From an uncultured Mycolicibacterium sp. (lineage in GTDB: Bacteria > Actinomycetota > Actinomycetes > Mycobacteriales > Mycobacteriaceae), in the NCBI RefSeq assembly GCF_937941905.1, contig NZ_CALDGS010000095.1:1-45640 (forward strand): a stretch of 45,640 nt of DNA. Reading direction: 5' to 3'. Shown here piece after piece: positions 7,325-15,228 of the stretch. The notes under the pieces were generated by a model, which was not told the origin of the DNA, made no database searches, and saw only the letters and a list, made by a program, of their open reading frames with translations. The translations under genes and the position numbers were made by a program. Position 1 is the first letter of the stretch; every line of letters begins with the position of its first letter.

Positions 7325-8221
7325 TTACGTTCCCGGACCTTGGCCGTCCTCGTAGAGCTGTGCCGGTATCTCGGTCCGGTCGTGCGGGATCGGCACTGCG
7401 GGTGGGTATTCGACAGCCGGCCCGCGACGCCGCGGCGCCTCGAACGGGTTGTCGCCCAGGCGTTTCGGCAGGTCGTCCAGCTCGGGACCGAAGGGGGCGC
7501 AACCGCGCTGCGGGTCGTCCTCCGGCGGAGGTTCGTACTGCCCCGCCCGGTATCCGCCCAGCGCCCGGCGGATGTCGAACGCGTTCTCGACCGCTCGCGT
7601 GATGAGCCCGGCCAGGACGAGGTCCGCGGCGCCGAGGGTCGCCGCGGCGGTCGCCGAGTCCACCATCAGCTTGACCGCGGCACCCCCGGGCACGGCGGAA
7701 AGCCAGGACGTCGCGAGGTCGAAATCGGCGAGGAAATCCAGCTTGCCGGTGAGATCCTGCCTGGCTTCGGTCACCTGTCGCGCCTGCCGGTCGAGGATGG
7801 CCGGCATCTCCCGGTCGCTGTCGAGCACGCGGAACACCCGTTTCCGCTGTTCCCCGGCCCGGCGCCGGTAGACCTTCGCGGCGGCGCCGTCCCAGCGGTC
7901 CTCGGCGGGATCGGTCCCCCACAGGATCTCGCGCGTCTCGGTGAGCAGTCCCACCGACCGCCGGAACGTCGCACCGTCGACCGGCTCCCCGAATCCGGTG
8001 GTGGCCCGCATCCCGGCGATCACCACCTGAGCCGCAACCAGGGGCGCGGAGGTCGCCGACGTGAACGGCAGCGCCCCGATCGCCATGCCGGCGCGGTCGA
8101 ACAGGCTCGGCCCCATCGACATCTGCCCGAAGCCGCCGAGACGGCCGAGGGACGTTGCGGCGCGGTCGGCAACGGTGCGGGCGGCGTCCACCGCGTCCCC
8201 GACCAGATCGAAATCCCCCAC
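7325..8221 (-). CDS. EspA/EspE-like type VII secretion effector
   Basis: Product of 298 residues. The segment DRWDGAAAKVYRRRAGEQ (W110-D-G) followed by a long helix with ILDRQARQVTEARQDL aligns with the EspA segment around GDGWLGSAADKY and its HDQANAVQTTRDIL helix. A hydrophobic stretch follows (about residues 160-205), and then a Pro-rich acidic tail. The GTG start at 8221 is preceded by GGGGGGAGGGA at a good distance and gives VGDFDLVGDAV; the frame is open 43 codons further upstream but without homology. The Trp is about 55 residues further in than in EspA, so the N-terminus is extended. First gene of a four-cistron unit. Role as secreted partner of the EspC-like protein is inferred from the family. 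Confidence 0.78.
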   Translation of the reverse strand: MGDFDLVGDAVDAARTVADRAATSLGRLGGFGQMSMGPSLFDRAGMAIGALPFTSATSAPLVAAQVVIAGMRATTGFGEPVDGATFRRSVGLLTETREILWGTDPAEDRWDGAAAKVYRRRAGEQRKRVFRVLDSDREMPAILDRQARQVTEARQDLTGKLDFLADFDLATSWLSAVPGGAAVKLMVDSATAAATLGAADLVLAGLITRAVENAFDIRRALGGYRAGQYEPPPEDDPQRGCAPFGPELDDLPKRLGDNPFEAPRRRGPAVEYPPAVPIPHDRTEIPAQLYEDGQGPGT

Positions 8222-8354
8222 GAACCGGTCCCTCCCCCCTGCACGTGGGCAGAATAACCACGCCCGGGCAGGGGTCGGTGACACCAATTTCCCCGGCCCG
8301 CCCCGTCCCACGCGCATCGAGATCGACGTTCGGGCGGATTCCTCTCGCACTTTT

Positions 8355-8378
8355 CCGCCCGTTTGTCCCTTTGGGCGC
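8355..8378 (-). terminator. stem-loop element C (terminator-like, repeated motif)
   Basis: On the minus strand, CGCCC and GGGCG arms enclose AAAGGGACAAAC, followed by GGAAAAG. It starts 5 bp after the stop of the SprT-like gene. The same element, with the loop motif AAAGG-S-ACA, occurs twice after the TetR gene at 45050-45114. The inverted repeat and the similarity are seen in the sequence; the termination function is inferred. Confidence 0.55.
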
Positions 8379-8383
8379 TGGGG

Positions 8384-8869
8384 CTAGCGGGCGCCCTCGC
8401 GGGCGTAGACCAGGCGCAGCACGTGGCCGACCTCGGGGCCCATCACCAGCCCGGCCAGCTCGCAGAGGGCGGCGGTGAACACCGGGCCGTGCGGCGGGGG
8501 TTCGGGGCTCAGGTGGTGGGCGAGCTCGTGCAGCACCACGAGTTCCCGCAGCGCCCACCGGCTCTGCTGTTCGGGCACGGCGATCACCGCGCCGTCGGTC
8601 TCGTAGTGCGCGGCGGTGGCCCCGCGCCGGGGCCGCACCGTCACCGGGCCGGCCGCCGGCCAGCGCTCGCGCACCGCCGGCAGCGCGAGCACCTGGTCGA
8701 CGTAGCGCTGCACCGCCTCCACCGAGGCGAACCGGGCCTCCGGCGGCAGCGTCAGTTGCGTACCGAAGAACTCCACCACCCGGTTGCCGTGCTCGGCGGC
8801 GCGGTCGAACAGCGTGCGGACGAACTGTTCGGCCGCATACACCTTGGCGCGCTGGCTGTCGCGGCTCAC
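8384..8869 (-). CDS. SprT-like putative zinc metalloprotein (Rv0185 type)
   Basis: Product of 161 residues. VVLHELAHHLSPEPPPHGPVF contains an HExxH zinc motif (HELAH) and a further His eight residues on, in the pattern of SprT-like and TIGR04338-type putative metallohydrolases. The preceding part (VYAAEQFVRTLFDRAAEHGN, about residues 10-30) matches the mycobacterial family around Rv0185. The substrate is unknown. The GTG start at 8869 overlaps the DUF2786 gene's stop by 4 bp (GTGA), and the same pair (Rv0184-Rv0185) is conserved in mycobacteria, so the two are likely co-translated and may act together. A stem-loop follows the stop. Confidence 0.85.
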   Translation of the reverse strand: MSRDSQRAKVYAAEQFVRTLFDRAAEHGNRVVEFFGTQLTLPPEARFASVEAVQRYVDQVLALPAVRERWPAAGPVTVRPRRGATAAHYETDGAVIAVPEQQSRWALRELVVLHELAHHLSPEPPPHGPVFTAALCELAGLVMGPEVGHVLRLVYAREGAR

Positions 8870-9612
8870 CGCTCCAGGATGCCCCGCGGCCCGGCCAGTT
8901 CCGGGCTGGGGCCCAGGCGCGCCTGCCGGGCCGCCCGGTCCCCGGCCCGCCGCGCCGCCGACGAGTAGCCGGCGGTGGCGCTGGTGGGCCGCCAGGTGCC
9001 GCGCGCGGTGGAGGTCTGGCGGTAGAAGTCGCGCAGCTCGATGTCCTTGTCCCGCAGGGCGAGCGCGGTGCCGGGGTTGCTGTCGGACGGCCCGGTGGCC
9101 TCGGCGCGGGCCTGCTCGCGTGCCTCGGCGAGCCGGCGGCCGATGCGCGCGGCGTAGGCCAGCTGGAAGTTGATCCGGGCGGTGATGGTCGGGGTGGGCC
9201 GGTGCGCCCCGGAGGCGATGTAGGCCTCCGACGCCTTGACCATCTGGGTGACCAGGCTGGCGTAGAGCGCGTGGGTGGCGTCGATGTCCTCCGGGAAGCC
9301 GTAGGCCAGCACGAACGAGGAGTTCGACGCCACATCGCATTTCACGTCGTTGGCGGCGGCGATGCCGACGAACAGCTGCACGAAGGTACGCAGTCCGCGG
9401 GTCCCCGGCTCGCCGATGGTGATGGTGCGCTGCACCGGCTGCTGGGCCTTGGTGCGCTGCTGGCCGTGCGCCCGCGCCACCGCCAGATCGATCGAGGCCG
9501 CGGTGGCCAGCCGCTGCGCGGCCGCCATGAACGCCTCGGCCTCGTGCGGGTTGTCGGTGCCCTCGGCCTTGCGCAGCAGAGCGGCGATGCGCGACAGCGT
9601 CTTGTCACTCAT
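8866..9612 (-). CDS. DUF2786 domain protein (Rv0184 type)
   Basis: Product of 248 residues. The N-terminal DUF2786 module is clear: LSRIAALLRKAEGTDNPHEAEAF, then AQRLATAASIDLAVARAHG (about residues 5-50). The middle part is alpha/beta with FVQLFVGIAAANDVKCDVA, and the C-terminal third is Arg/Ala-rich. The molecular function of DUF2786 is not known; members often sit beside SprT-like metalloproteins, as here. ATG at 9612 is preferred over an upstream in-frame codon (9636) because it begins directly before the conserved MSDKTLSRIAALLRKAE. Confidence 0.85.
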   Translation of the reverse strand: MSDKTLSRIAALLRKAEGTDNPHEAEAFMAAAQRLATAASIDLAVARAHGQQRTKAQQPVQRTITIGEPGTRGLRTFVQLFVGIAAANDVKCDVASNSSFVLAYGFPEDIDATHALYASLVTQMVKASEAYIASGAHRPTPTITARINFQLAYAARIGRRLAEAREQARAEATGPSDSNPGTALALRDKDIELRDFYRQTSTARGTWRPTSATAGYSSAARRAGDRAARQARLGPSPELAGPRGILER

Positions 9613-9660
9613 GGCGCCCACGGTAAGGGAGGGCACCGACGGGCGGGCACCGGCCGCGCA

Positions 9661-10686
9661 TCACCTGTGGACGAACCCGTCGAGGGCCTTGACCAGTTGT
9701 GGGGAGAGCGGGTCCTGGCTGGCGTAGTTGCCGACGTTGTCGGTCGGGTCGTCGCGCAGCACGTGGTTGACCCCCTTGAGCTCCACCACGGTCAGGTCGG
9801 TGTGCCCGAGCGCGTCGATCAGCGGCCGCTCCGCCGCGCAGTCGGCCTGCCCGTCGGCGTCCGAGCAGGTCAGCAGCACCGGGGTGCCGGCCGGCACGCG
9901 CGCCGCCAGGGCCAGCGGGTCGACGGCGTCGGCCTCGGCGACCGCCTGCACGTTGCCCGGGTTGAGGATGGCGCTCAGCCCGGCCGGCAGTTGGTTGGGC
10001 GCGGTGCCGGTGCTGCGGACCTGTTCCACGGCGGCCAGCCAGGCGTCGAGCACCTGGTTCGCCTCGGCCGGGTCGGTGCCGGCGGCCAGGGCGGCGTCCC
10101 GGTCGGCCCGCACACGGGCGGTGATGATGTCCAGGTAGCGGCCGGGCAGCGGTTGCAGCAGCCCCAGGGCGTGGATGCGCGGCGCGCCGGCGGTGGTGTC
10201 GCCGGCCAGCGCCAGGGCGTGCACCGCGCCCTCGCCGAGCCCGTAGACCGAGATGCGGTCCGGGTCGGTGCCGGGCTGCTCGGCCAGGAACCGCACCGCC
10301 GCGCCGGCGCCGGCGGTGTAGACCGCGCTGCCCACCTGCGCCGGGTTGTCGGCGTAGGGGCCCAGGCCGGTCCTGCCGGTGCCGACCTTGTCGTAGCGCA
10401 GGCTGGCCACCCCGCGCTCGGCGAGCAGTTCGGCCAGCTGGCGCATGTTGCCGATGGCGCCGGCCACCGCGTTGTCGCCGTTGCGGTCGGTGTTGCCGGA
10501 CTCGGAGATGAGCAGCGCGGCGGGCACCCGGCCGGCGGCGTCGTCGTAGCGGTAGCTGCCGTGGATGGTCAGCCCGTCGGCCTCGAAGCTCACCTCGCGG
10601 TCGGTCCAGCTGTCCGCCGCGTCCCGCGAGCCGCACCCGGCCAAGCCGACGGTGAGCGAGACGACCACGGCGGCAAGACGTTTCAC
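9661..10686 (-). CDS. lipoprotein with alpha/beta-hydrolase fold lacking nucleophile Ser
   Basis: Product of 341 residues, predicted exported lipoprotein (lipobox VGLAGC, Cys18). The fold is that of short-chain esterase or dienelactone-hydrolase-like proteins: ALLISESGNTDRNGDN (oxyanion region), SLRYDKVGTGRT, then the nucleophile elbow ISVYGLGEGAVHALALA. The elbow reads G-L-G-E-G, so the usual Ser is Gly (codon GGC). The rest of a triad looks present (LLTCSDADGQ for Asp, LKGVNHVLRDD for His). Either the enzyme is inactive and acts as a binding protein, or a variant allele is present. ATG at 10686 overlaps the lipase stop by 4 bp, so it is the second gene of a lipase operon. Confidence 0.82.
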   Translation of the reverse strand: MKRLAAVVVSLTVGLAGCGSRDAADSWTDREVSFEADGLTIHGSYRYDDAAGRVPAALLISESGNTDRNGDNAVAGAIGNMRQLAELLAERGVASLRYDKVGTGRTGLGPYADNPAQVGSAVYTAGAGAAVRFLAEQPGTDPDRISVYGLGEGAVHALALAGDTTAGAPRIHALGLLQPLPGRYLDIITARVRADRDAALAAGTDPAEANQVLDAWLAAVEQVRSTGTAPNQLPAGLSAILNPGNVQAVAEADAVDPLALAARVPAGTPVLLTCSDADGQADCAAERPLIDALGHTDLTVVELKGVNHVLRDDPTDNVGNYASQDPLSPQLVKALDGFVHR

Positions 10687-11522
10687 AGCCTGTCCTCGAT
10701 CCAGGAGACGACGTCGCCGAGCACCTGCTCGCGTTCGGGCTCGTTGAACACCTCGTGGTACAGGCCCGGGTAGACCTTCAGCTCCACGTCGGTGCCGCCC
10801 ACGTGCCGCACCAGTCGGCGGCTGCCGTCCACCGGCACCAGCTTGTCGGTGTCGCCGTGCACCACCAGCAGCGGCGCGGTGAGCGCCCGGGCGCGCTGCG
10901 GCATCGTCTCGCCGACCTCCAGCAGGGCGCGGGCGATGCCGGCGGGCAGCTTGCCGTGGTGCACCAGCGGGTCGGCGTGGTAGGCGGCGACCACCTGCGG
11001 GTCGCGGGAGACCGCGTCGGTGTCCAGCGCCTGCACCGGCAGCCCGGGGGCGATCCGGCCCAGCACCTTGGCCAGCGCCACGAGCAGCGGCGACACCCCG
11101 GTGCGGGCGTCGACGGCCGGCCCGGACAGCACCATGGCGGTGTAGTCGTCGGGGTGCTCGACGCCGTAGGCGAACACGATGCCCCCGCCCATGCTGTGGC
11201 CGAGTACGACGCGCGGCAGCGTCGGGTGCTCGGCGGCGGCGATGCCCACCAGGGCGTGGAAGTCGGTGGTGTACTCGCTCATGTCGCCCAGGCGCACCCG
11301 CTTGCCGCCGGAGCGGCCGTGGCCGCGGTGGTCGAGCGCGTAGACGATCAGCCCGGCGTCGCCGAACCGGTTGGCGACGTGGTCGTAGCGGCGGGCGTGC
11401 TCACCGAACCCGTGGGCGAGCACCACCACCCCGCGCGGCGTGGTCTGCGGGGTCCAGACGTCGTAGACGATGCGGATCCCGCCGACACCGTCGAAGCTGC
11501 GTTCGCTACGGGTAGAGGGCAC
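10683..11522 (-). CDS. monoacylglycerol lipase (Rv0183-type)
   Basis: Serine alpha/beta-hydrolase of 279 residues, the mycobacterial exported monoglyceride lipase type. Motifs in order: LAHGFGEHARRYDHVA (HGxGEHxxRY signature, about residues 35-50), LDHRGHGRSGG, the nucleophile elbow VVLGHSMGGGIVFAYG with Ser near 110, VVHGDTDKLVP with the Asp near 226, and LYHEVFNEPE with the His near 256. These match the catalytic triad positions known for Rv0183. The start at 11522 is GTG. No clear signal peptide is visible, as in Rv0183. Co-transcribed with the lipoprotein hydrolase downstream and diverging from sigG. Confidence 0.92.
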   Translation of the reverse strand: MPSTRSERSFDGVGGIRIVYDVWTPQTTPRGVVVLAHGFGEHARRYDHVANRFGDAGLIVYALDHRGHGRSGGKRVRLGDMSEYTTDFHALVGIAAAEHPTLPRVVLGHSMGGGIVFAYGVEHPDDYTAMVLSGPAVDARTGVSPLLVALAKVLGRIAPGLPVQALDTDAVSRDPQVVAAYHADPLVHHGKLPAGIARALLEVGETMPQRARALTAPLLVVHGDTDKLVPVDGSRRLVRHVGGTDVELKVYPGLYHEVFNEPEREQVLGDVVSWIEDRL

Positions 11523-11576
11523 GTGGCGAGACTAACGGGGTGCCGGATTGTCGGTCATCTCAGTAGGCTCGTCGCT

Positions 11577-12566
11577 GTGACGGTGCTCGCCGCGGCGCGA
11601 GGTGACGGCGCCGACGACGCGTTTCCCGCCGAGGCCGACCGGTACCGGCGGGAACTCCTGGCGCACTGCTACCGGATGACCGGGTCGCTGCACGACGCCG
11701 AGGACCTGGTCCAGGAGACCTACCTGCGGGCCTGGCGGGCCTACAAGACCTTCCGCGGCGAGTGCTCGCTGCGCACCTGGTTGTACCGGATCGCCACCAA
11801 CACCTGCCTGTCGGCACTGGAGGGTCACCGGCGCCGGCCGCTGCCCACCGGGCTGGGCGCCCCGGCCGCCGACCCCACCGCCGAGCTGCACACCGACACC
11901 GAGGTGCCGTGGCTGGAACCGCTGCCGGACCCCCAGCCGGACCCGGCCGAGGTGGTCGGTTCGCGGGAGACGGTGCGGCTGGCGTTCGTCGCCGCGCTGC
12001 AGCACCTGCCGCCGCGCCAGCGCGCGGTGCTGCTGTTGCGCGAGGTGCTGCAGTGGTCGGCCGCGGAGGTCGCCGCGGCACTGGACACCTCCACGGCGGC
12101 GGTCAACAGCCTGCTGCAGCGGGCCCGGGCCCAGCTCGACCGGGTCGGCCCGAGCGCCCAGGACCGGCTCGTCCCGCCGGACTCCCCACAGGCCCGCGAG
12201 CTGCTCGACCGCTACATCGCCGCCTTCGAGGCCTACGACATCGACGGGCTGGTACGGCTGTTCACCGACGACGCGGTCTGGGAGATGCCGCCGTTCACCG
12301 GCTGGTACCGGGGCCCGCGCACCATCGCGACGCTGATCAAGCACAACTGCCCGGCCGAGCGGGCCGGCGACATGCGGCTGCTGCCGCTGACCGCCAACGG
12401 CCAGCCGGCCGCGGCGATGTACATGATCAACCGGGACACCGGGAGACACGAACCCTTCCAGCTGCACGTCATCGAGCTCGGCCCGGACGGGGTGGGCCAC
12501 GTGGTGGCCTTCCTCGACGCCGCCCTGTTCACGAAGTTCGGTCTGCCGGACCGGTTTCCGCGCTGA
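11577..12566 (+). CDS. sigG: ECF RNA polymerase sigma factor SigG with SnoaL-like C-terminal domain
   Basis: Extracytoplasmic-function sigma factor of 329 residues. Region 2 is ADRYRRELLAHCYRMTGSLHDAEDLVQETYLRAWRAY, split here as residues 18-35 and 36-55. Region 4 is LAFVAALQHLPPRQRAVLLLREV with the helix-turn-helix WSAAEVAAALDTSTAAVNSLLQ (about 140-185). A SnoaL/NTF2-like domain follows from about residue 200 (IAAFEAYDIDGLVRLFTDDAVWEMPPF), typical of SigG/SigJ-type factors in which this domain modulates activity. GTG at 11577 gives the N-terminus VTVLAAARGDG; the exact start is uncertain. Synteny equals Rv0182c. The 3-prime end overlaps the convergent marR gene by 38 bp. Confidence 0.93.
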   Translation: MTVLAAARGDGADDAFPAEADRYRRELLAHCYRMTGSLHDAEDLVQETYLRAWRAYKTFRGECSLRTWLYRIATNTCLSALEGHRRRPLPTGLGAPAADPTAELHTDTEVPWLEPLPDPQPDPAEVVGSRETVRLAFVAALQHLPPRQRAVLLLREVLQWSAAEVAAALDTSTAAVNSLLQRARAQLDRVGPSAQDRLVPPDSPQARELLDRYIAAFEAYDIDGLVRLFTDDAVWEMPPFTGWYRGPRTIATLIKHNCPAERAGDMRLLPLTANGQPAAAMYMINRDTGRHEPFQLHVIELGPDGVGHVVAFLDAALFTKFGLPDRFPR

Positions 12567-13023
12567 CCCGGGCCGTGTCCAGGCGGGCCAGCACGGTGTC
12601 GACGACGGCGCCGAACGTCCGCAGCTGTTCGCCGTCCAGTCCGGCGAACACGATGTCGCGCACCAGTTCGGCATGCCCCGGGGCGGCCCGGTCCAGCGCG
12701 CGCCGGCCGGCCGGGGTGATTTCGACGACGCGGCCGCGGCGGTCCTCGGCACTGCCGCGGCGGGCCACCAGCCCGCGGTCGCACATCCGCCGCAGCTGGT
12801 GCGAGAGCCGGCTCTGCTCCCAGCCCAGCCGGGCGCCGAGCGCGTTCACGCGCAGCGGCCCCTGCTCGGCGAGCGCCACCAGCACCTCGTAGTCGGCCAG
12901 CGACAGCCCGCAGTCGCGCTGCAACTGCCGGTGCATCGCGGTCTGCAGCCCGGACACCATCGCCAGGTACCCGCGCCAGACGCGCTGCTGCTCGGCGGAC
13001 AACCACACGGGAATACATGACAC
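12529..13023 (-). CDS. MarR-family transcriptional regulator
   Basis: Winged-helix regulator of up to 164 residues. After an N-terminal dimerisation helix (EQQRVWRGYLAMVSGLQTAM) come the recognition elements LSLADYEVLVALAEQGPLRVNALGARLGWEQSRLSHQL, split as residues 40-55 and 56-77, and the wing SAEDRRGRVVEITPAGRRAL. DRRGR in the wing is the typical MarR signature. GTG at 13023 or GTG at 13008 could be the start; the second leaves the CATGA-N4-TCATG inverted repeat outside the coding sequence, which favours it. The gene diverges from pirin, its most likely target besides itself. Its 3-prime end overlaps sigG antisense by 38 bp. Confidence 0.88.
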   Translation of the reverse strand: MSCIPVWLSAEQQRVWRGYLAMVSGLQTAMHRQLQRDCGLSLADYEVLVALAEQGPLRVNALGARLGWEQSRLSHQLRRMCDRGLVARRGSAEDRRGRVVEITPAGRRALDRAAPGHAELVRDIVFAGLDGEQLRTFGAVVDTVLARLDTARVSAETGPADRTS

Positions 13024-13029
13024 ATCATG
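13016..13029. promoter_or_regulatory. candidate MarR operator between marR and pirin
   Basis: CATGA-CACA-TCATG is a perfect 5-bp inverted repeat with a 4-bp centre at the marR start and 59 bp upstream of the pirin ATG. Divergent MarR/target pairs usually have such a palindrome in the shared promoter. Short, so chance occurrence is possible. Confidence 0.4.
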
Positions 13030-13087
13030 AGAGTTGTGGTGTCCAGGACCGGCCGCCTAGGCTGGCCCGCTACAAGGGGTGATTGCC

Positions 13088-13855
13088 ATGACCACGACCG
13101 CCGAGCGCATCGAGATCCACCGCGCCGAAGACCGCTTCGCCACCCGGATCGACTGGCTGGACTCGCGCCATTCGTTCTCGTTCGCGCACCACTACGACCC
13201 GGCCAACACCCACCACGGGCTGCTGCTGGTCAACAACGACGACATCATCACCCCGGGCGCGGGCTTCGAGACCCATCCGCACCGCGACATGGAGATCGTC
13301 ACCTGGGTGCTGCGCGGCTCACTGGTGCACCAGGACTCCGAGGGCAATGCCGGGGTGATCTATCCCGGTCTGGCGCAACGCATGTCGGCCGGCCGCGGCA
13401 TTCTGCACTCGGAGAAGAACGACTCCTGGACCCTCACCGGCGGGCCCGAGCACAACGAGCCGGTCCGGCTGATCCAGATGTGGGTGGTGCCCGACGAACG
13501 CGGACTGACCCCGGGCTACCAGCAGCTCGAGGTCGAGGACGAACTGCTGCGCGGCGGGCTGGTGACGATCGCCTCCGGCATGCCCAGACACCGCAACAGC
13601 ACCGCGATCACCATCCACAACCGCTTCGCCGCGCTGCATGTCGCCCGGATGGCGCCGGGGCAGACCGTCGAGTTGCCGCAGGCCCGCTACCTGCACCTGT
13701 TCATCGCCCGCGGCGAGGTCGGCCTGGAGGGTGCCGGCGCGCTCGGCGAGGGCGACGCGGTGCGGTTCACCGCCTCCGGCGGCCGGCGCGTCACCGCCAC
13801 CGCGCCGGCCGAGATCCTGGTCTGGGAGATGCACGCGGGCATGTTCGAGGGCTGA
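13088..13855 (+). CDS. pirin family protein
   Basis: Bicupin of 255 residues, corresponding to Rv0181c. The N-terminal cupin keeps the pirin metal site: FETHPHRDMEIVTWVLRG (two His in HPH) and GRGILHSEKND (His and Glu), positioned like His56, His58, His101 and Glu103 of human pirin. Bacterial pirins include quercetin dioxygenases and metabolic or stress regulators; the function here is unknown. ATG at 13088 is chosen because AAGGGG lies 8 bp upstream; a GTG at 13079 would overlap that site. It is divergent from the MarR regulator, which probably controls it. Confidence 0.92.
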   Translation: MTTTAERIEIHRAEDRFATRIDWLDSRHSFSFAHHYDPANTHHGLLLVNNDDIITPGAGFETHPHRDMEIVTWVLRGSLVHQDSEGNAGVIYPGLAQRMSAGRGILHSEKNDSWTLTGGPEHNEPVRLIQMWVVPDERGLTPGYQQLEVEDELLRGGLVTIASGMPRHRNSTAITIHNRFAALHVARMAPGQTVELPQARYLHLFIARGEVGLEGAGALGEGDAVRFTASGGRRVTATAPAEILVWEMHAGMFEG

Positions 13856-13858
13856 CGC

Positions 13859-13924
13859 CCCGCCCGGCAGAATCCGACCCGCCGGGCCCGCCCGGCAGAA
13901 TCCGACCCGCCGGGCCCGCCCGGC
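13859..13924. repeat. 28-bp GC-rich tandem repeat, 2.4 copies
   Basis: Two perfect 28-bp copies (13859-13886 and 13887-13914), each running CCCGCCCGGC, AGAATCCGAC, CCGCCGGG, are followed by a 10-bp partial copy. They begin 3 bp after the pirin stop. The copy junctions CCCGCCGGG/CCCGCCCGG can fold into GC hairpins and may act in termination. Confidence 0.8.
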
Positions 13925-13990
13925 AAACGGACCCGCTCCCGCTGTCAACCGGTCGGGACCGCATCGGTGCCCGATCGAAACCGCACTGTT

Positions 13991-14025
13991 ACCAATGTTG
14001 ACAGTGTTATTGGTGTGGCTATTGT
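13991..14025 (+). promoter_or_regulatory. promoter with overlapping inverted repeat
   Basis: TTGACA (13998-14003), a 16-bp spacer and TATTGT (14020-14025) form a near-consensus promoter ahead of the exported glycosidase-like gene. ACCAAT (13991-13996) and ATTGGT (14009-14014) make a perfect inverted repeat with a 12-bp centre around the -35 box. This looks like a regulator site, possibly TetR type. The regulator is unknown. Confidence 0.5.
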
Positions 14026-14055
14026 GGGCTCGGATGTCTGCGACGGAGGATGGTC

Positions 14056-15156
14056 GTGCCGGGTCCAGCAACCATGTTCAGGCCCCTGGCCCGTGGTCTG
14101 GCCAGGGTGGCCGCGGTGGTCACGCTGTGCGCCCTGACCGCCGGGCTGGGCACCCTCGGCGCCCCGCGGGCCGGCGCCTCTGACGCCAAGGCGTTGCTGC
14201 TGGCGGCCATCGCCAACACCAAGGGCAGCTACCTCGTCTACAACTTCGGCGGCCAGTTCGCCGCGCCGTTCCAGTCCGCCGACGGCCGCCAGTACACGCT
14301 GAACAACGGCGGGCACCTGCTCACCATCAAGAACGCCTCGGCGCGGCTGCGGCCCCGGCTGCTCGTCGATACCCACCAGGGGTTCCAGGCCCGCTGCGAG
14401 CGCGACCCGCGGGCCCGCACCGGCGAGGGCCTGCTGCAGGCCGCCGAGACCTACGCCCCGCTGCAGGCCTGGCAGCTGCTGGGCAAACCGACCATCGCGG
14501 TCAACGCGAACTTCTTCGACGTGCGGCCGCAGCGCGGCGGCTCATGGCGGGAGACCGGCTGCTCCTCGCCGCTGGGCGCCTACGTCGACAACACCCGCGG
14601 CCTGGGCCGGGCCAACGCCGCGGTCACCGGCACCATCGCCTACGCCGGCAAGCAGGGCCTGTCCGGCGGCGACGAACGCTGGACCGCGCTGGCCACGATG
14701 ATCCTGCCCGCCGGCGGCGCCCCCTACGTGGTGATGCCGAAGGGGCCGCAGGACTACGACGCGGCCTCCCCGGTGGTGACCCGGCTGGTGGAGTCCGGGG
14801 CGCGGTTCGTCGCGGTGGCCGGACTCGGGCTGCTCGCCCCCGGCGACACCGACCAGCTCAACGACCCGGGCCCCAGCGCGGCCCGCACCGCGATCGGCTA
14901 CAACTCGGCCGCCGACCAGCTCTACGTCTTCCAGGGCGGCAGCTACACCCCCGACCAGATGCAGGACCTGTACCGGGCGCTGGGCGCCGACCACGCCATC
15001 CTGCTCGACGGCGGCGGGTCGTCGGCGATCGTGCTGCGCCGCTACGGCGGCGGCATGTGGAGCGGCGCCGGCGCCCCGCGCGGCAGCTGCGACACCCGCG
15101 AGGTGCTGTGCGACTCCCGGGAGCGCGCGCTGCCGAGCTGGCTGGCCTTCGACTGA
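14056..15156 (+). CDS. exported phosphodiester glycosidase family protein (NAGPA-like)
   Basis: Predicted secreted protein of 366 residues. A signal peptide (MFRPLARGLARVAAVVTLCA then LTAGL) ends near AGA-SDA. The mature part matches the NAGPA-type phosphodiester glycosidase domain (PF09992): TIAVNANFFDVRP (about residue 155), SARTAIGYNSAADQLYVFQGG (about 273-293), and the hallmark ALGADHAILLDGGGSSAIVLR (about 310-330). Such enzymes cleave sugar-1-phosphodiesters, so an envelope glycopolymer is a plausible substrate; this is inference. GTG at 14056 is spaced 5 bp from GGAGGA; ATG at 14050 lies on top of that site and is less likely. A Cys pair near the C-terminus (GSCDTREVLCDS) may form a disulfide. 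Confidence 0.85.
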   Translation: MPGPATMFRPLARGLARVAAVVTLCALTAGLGTLGAPRAGASDAKALLLAAIANTKGSYLVYNFGGQFAAPFQSADGRQYTLNNGGHLLTIKNASARLRPRLLVDTHQGFQARCERDPRARTGEGLLQAAETYAPLQAWQLLGKPTIAVNANFFDVRPQRGGSWRETGCSSPLGAYVDNTRGLGRANAAVTGTIAYAGKQGLSGGDERWTALATMILPAGGAPYVVMPKGPQDYDAASPVVTRLVESGARFVAVAGLGLLAPGDTDQLNDPGPSAARTAIGYNSAADQLYVFQGGSYTPDQMQDLYRALGADHAILLDGGGSSAIVLRRYGGGMWSGAGAPRGSCDTREVLCDSRERALPSWLAFD

Positions 15157-15228
15157 GCACCGCCCGCCGGCGACACCGCCCGTCAATCCCGGGGCCGGCC
15201 GGCGCGTCGTGAGACGATCGCTGTCCAA

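Noticed and set aside
10755..11576. Long N-terminal extension of the sigG frame
   Set aside because: The extension is antisense to the monoacylglycerol lipase and lacks sigma-factor features. A GTG at 11577 gives a normal region 2 N-terminus.
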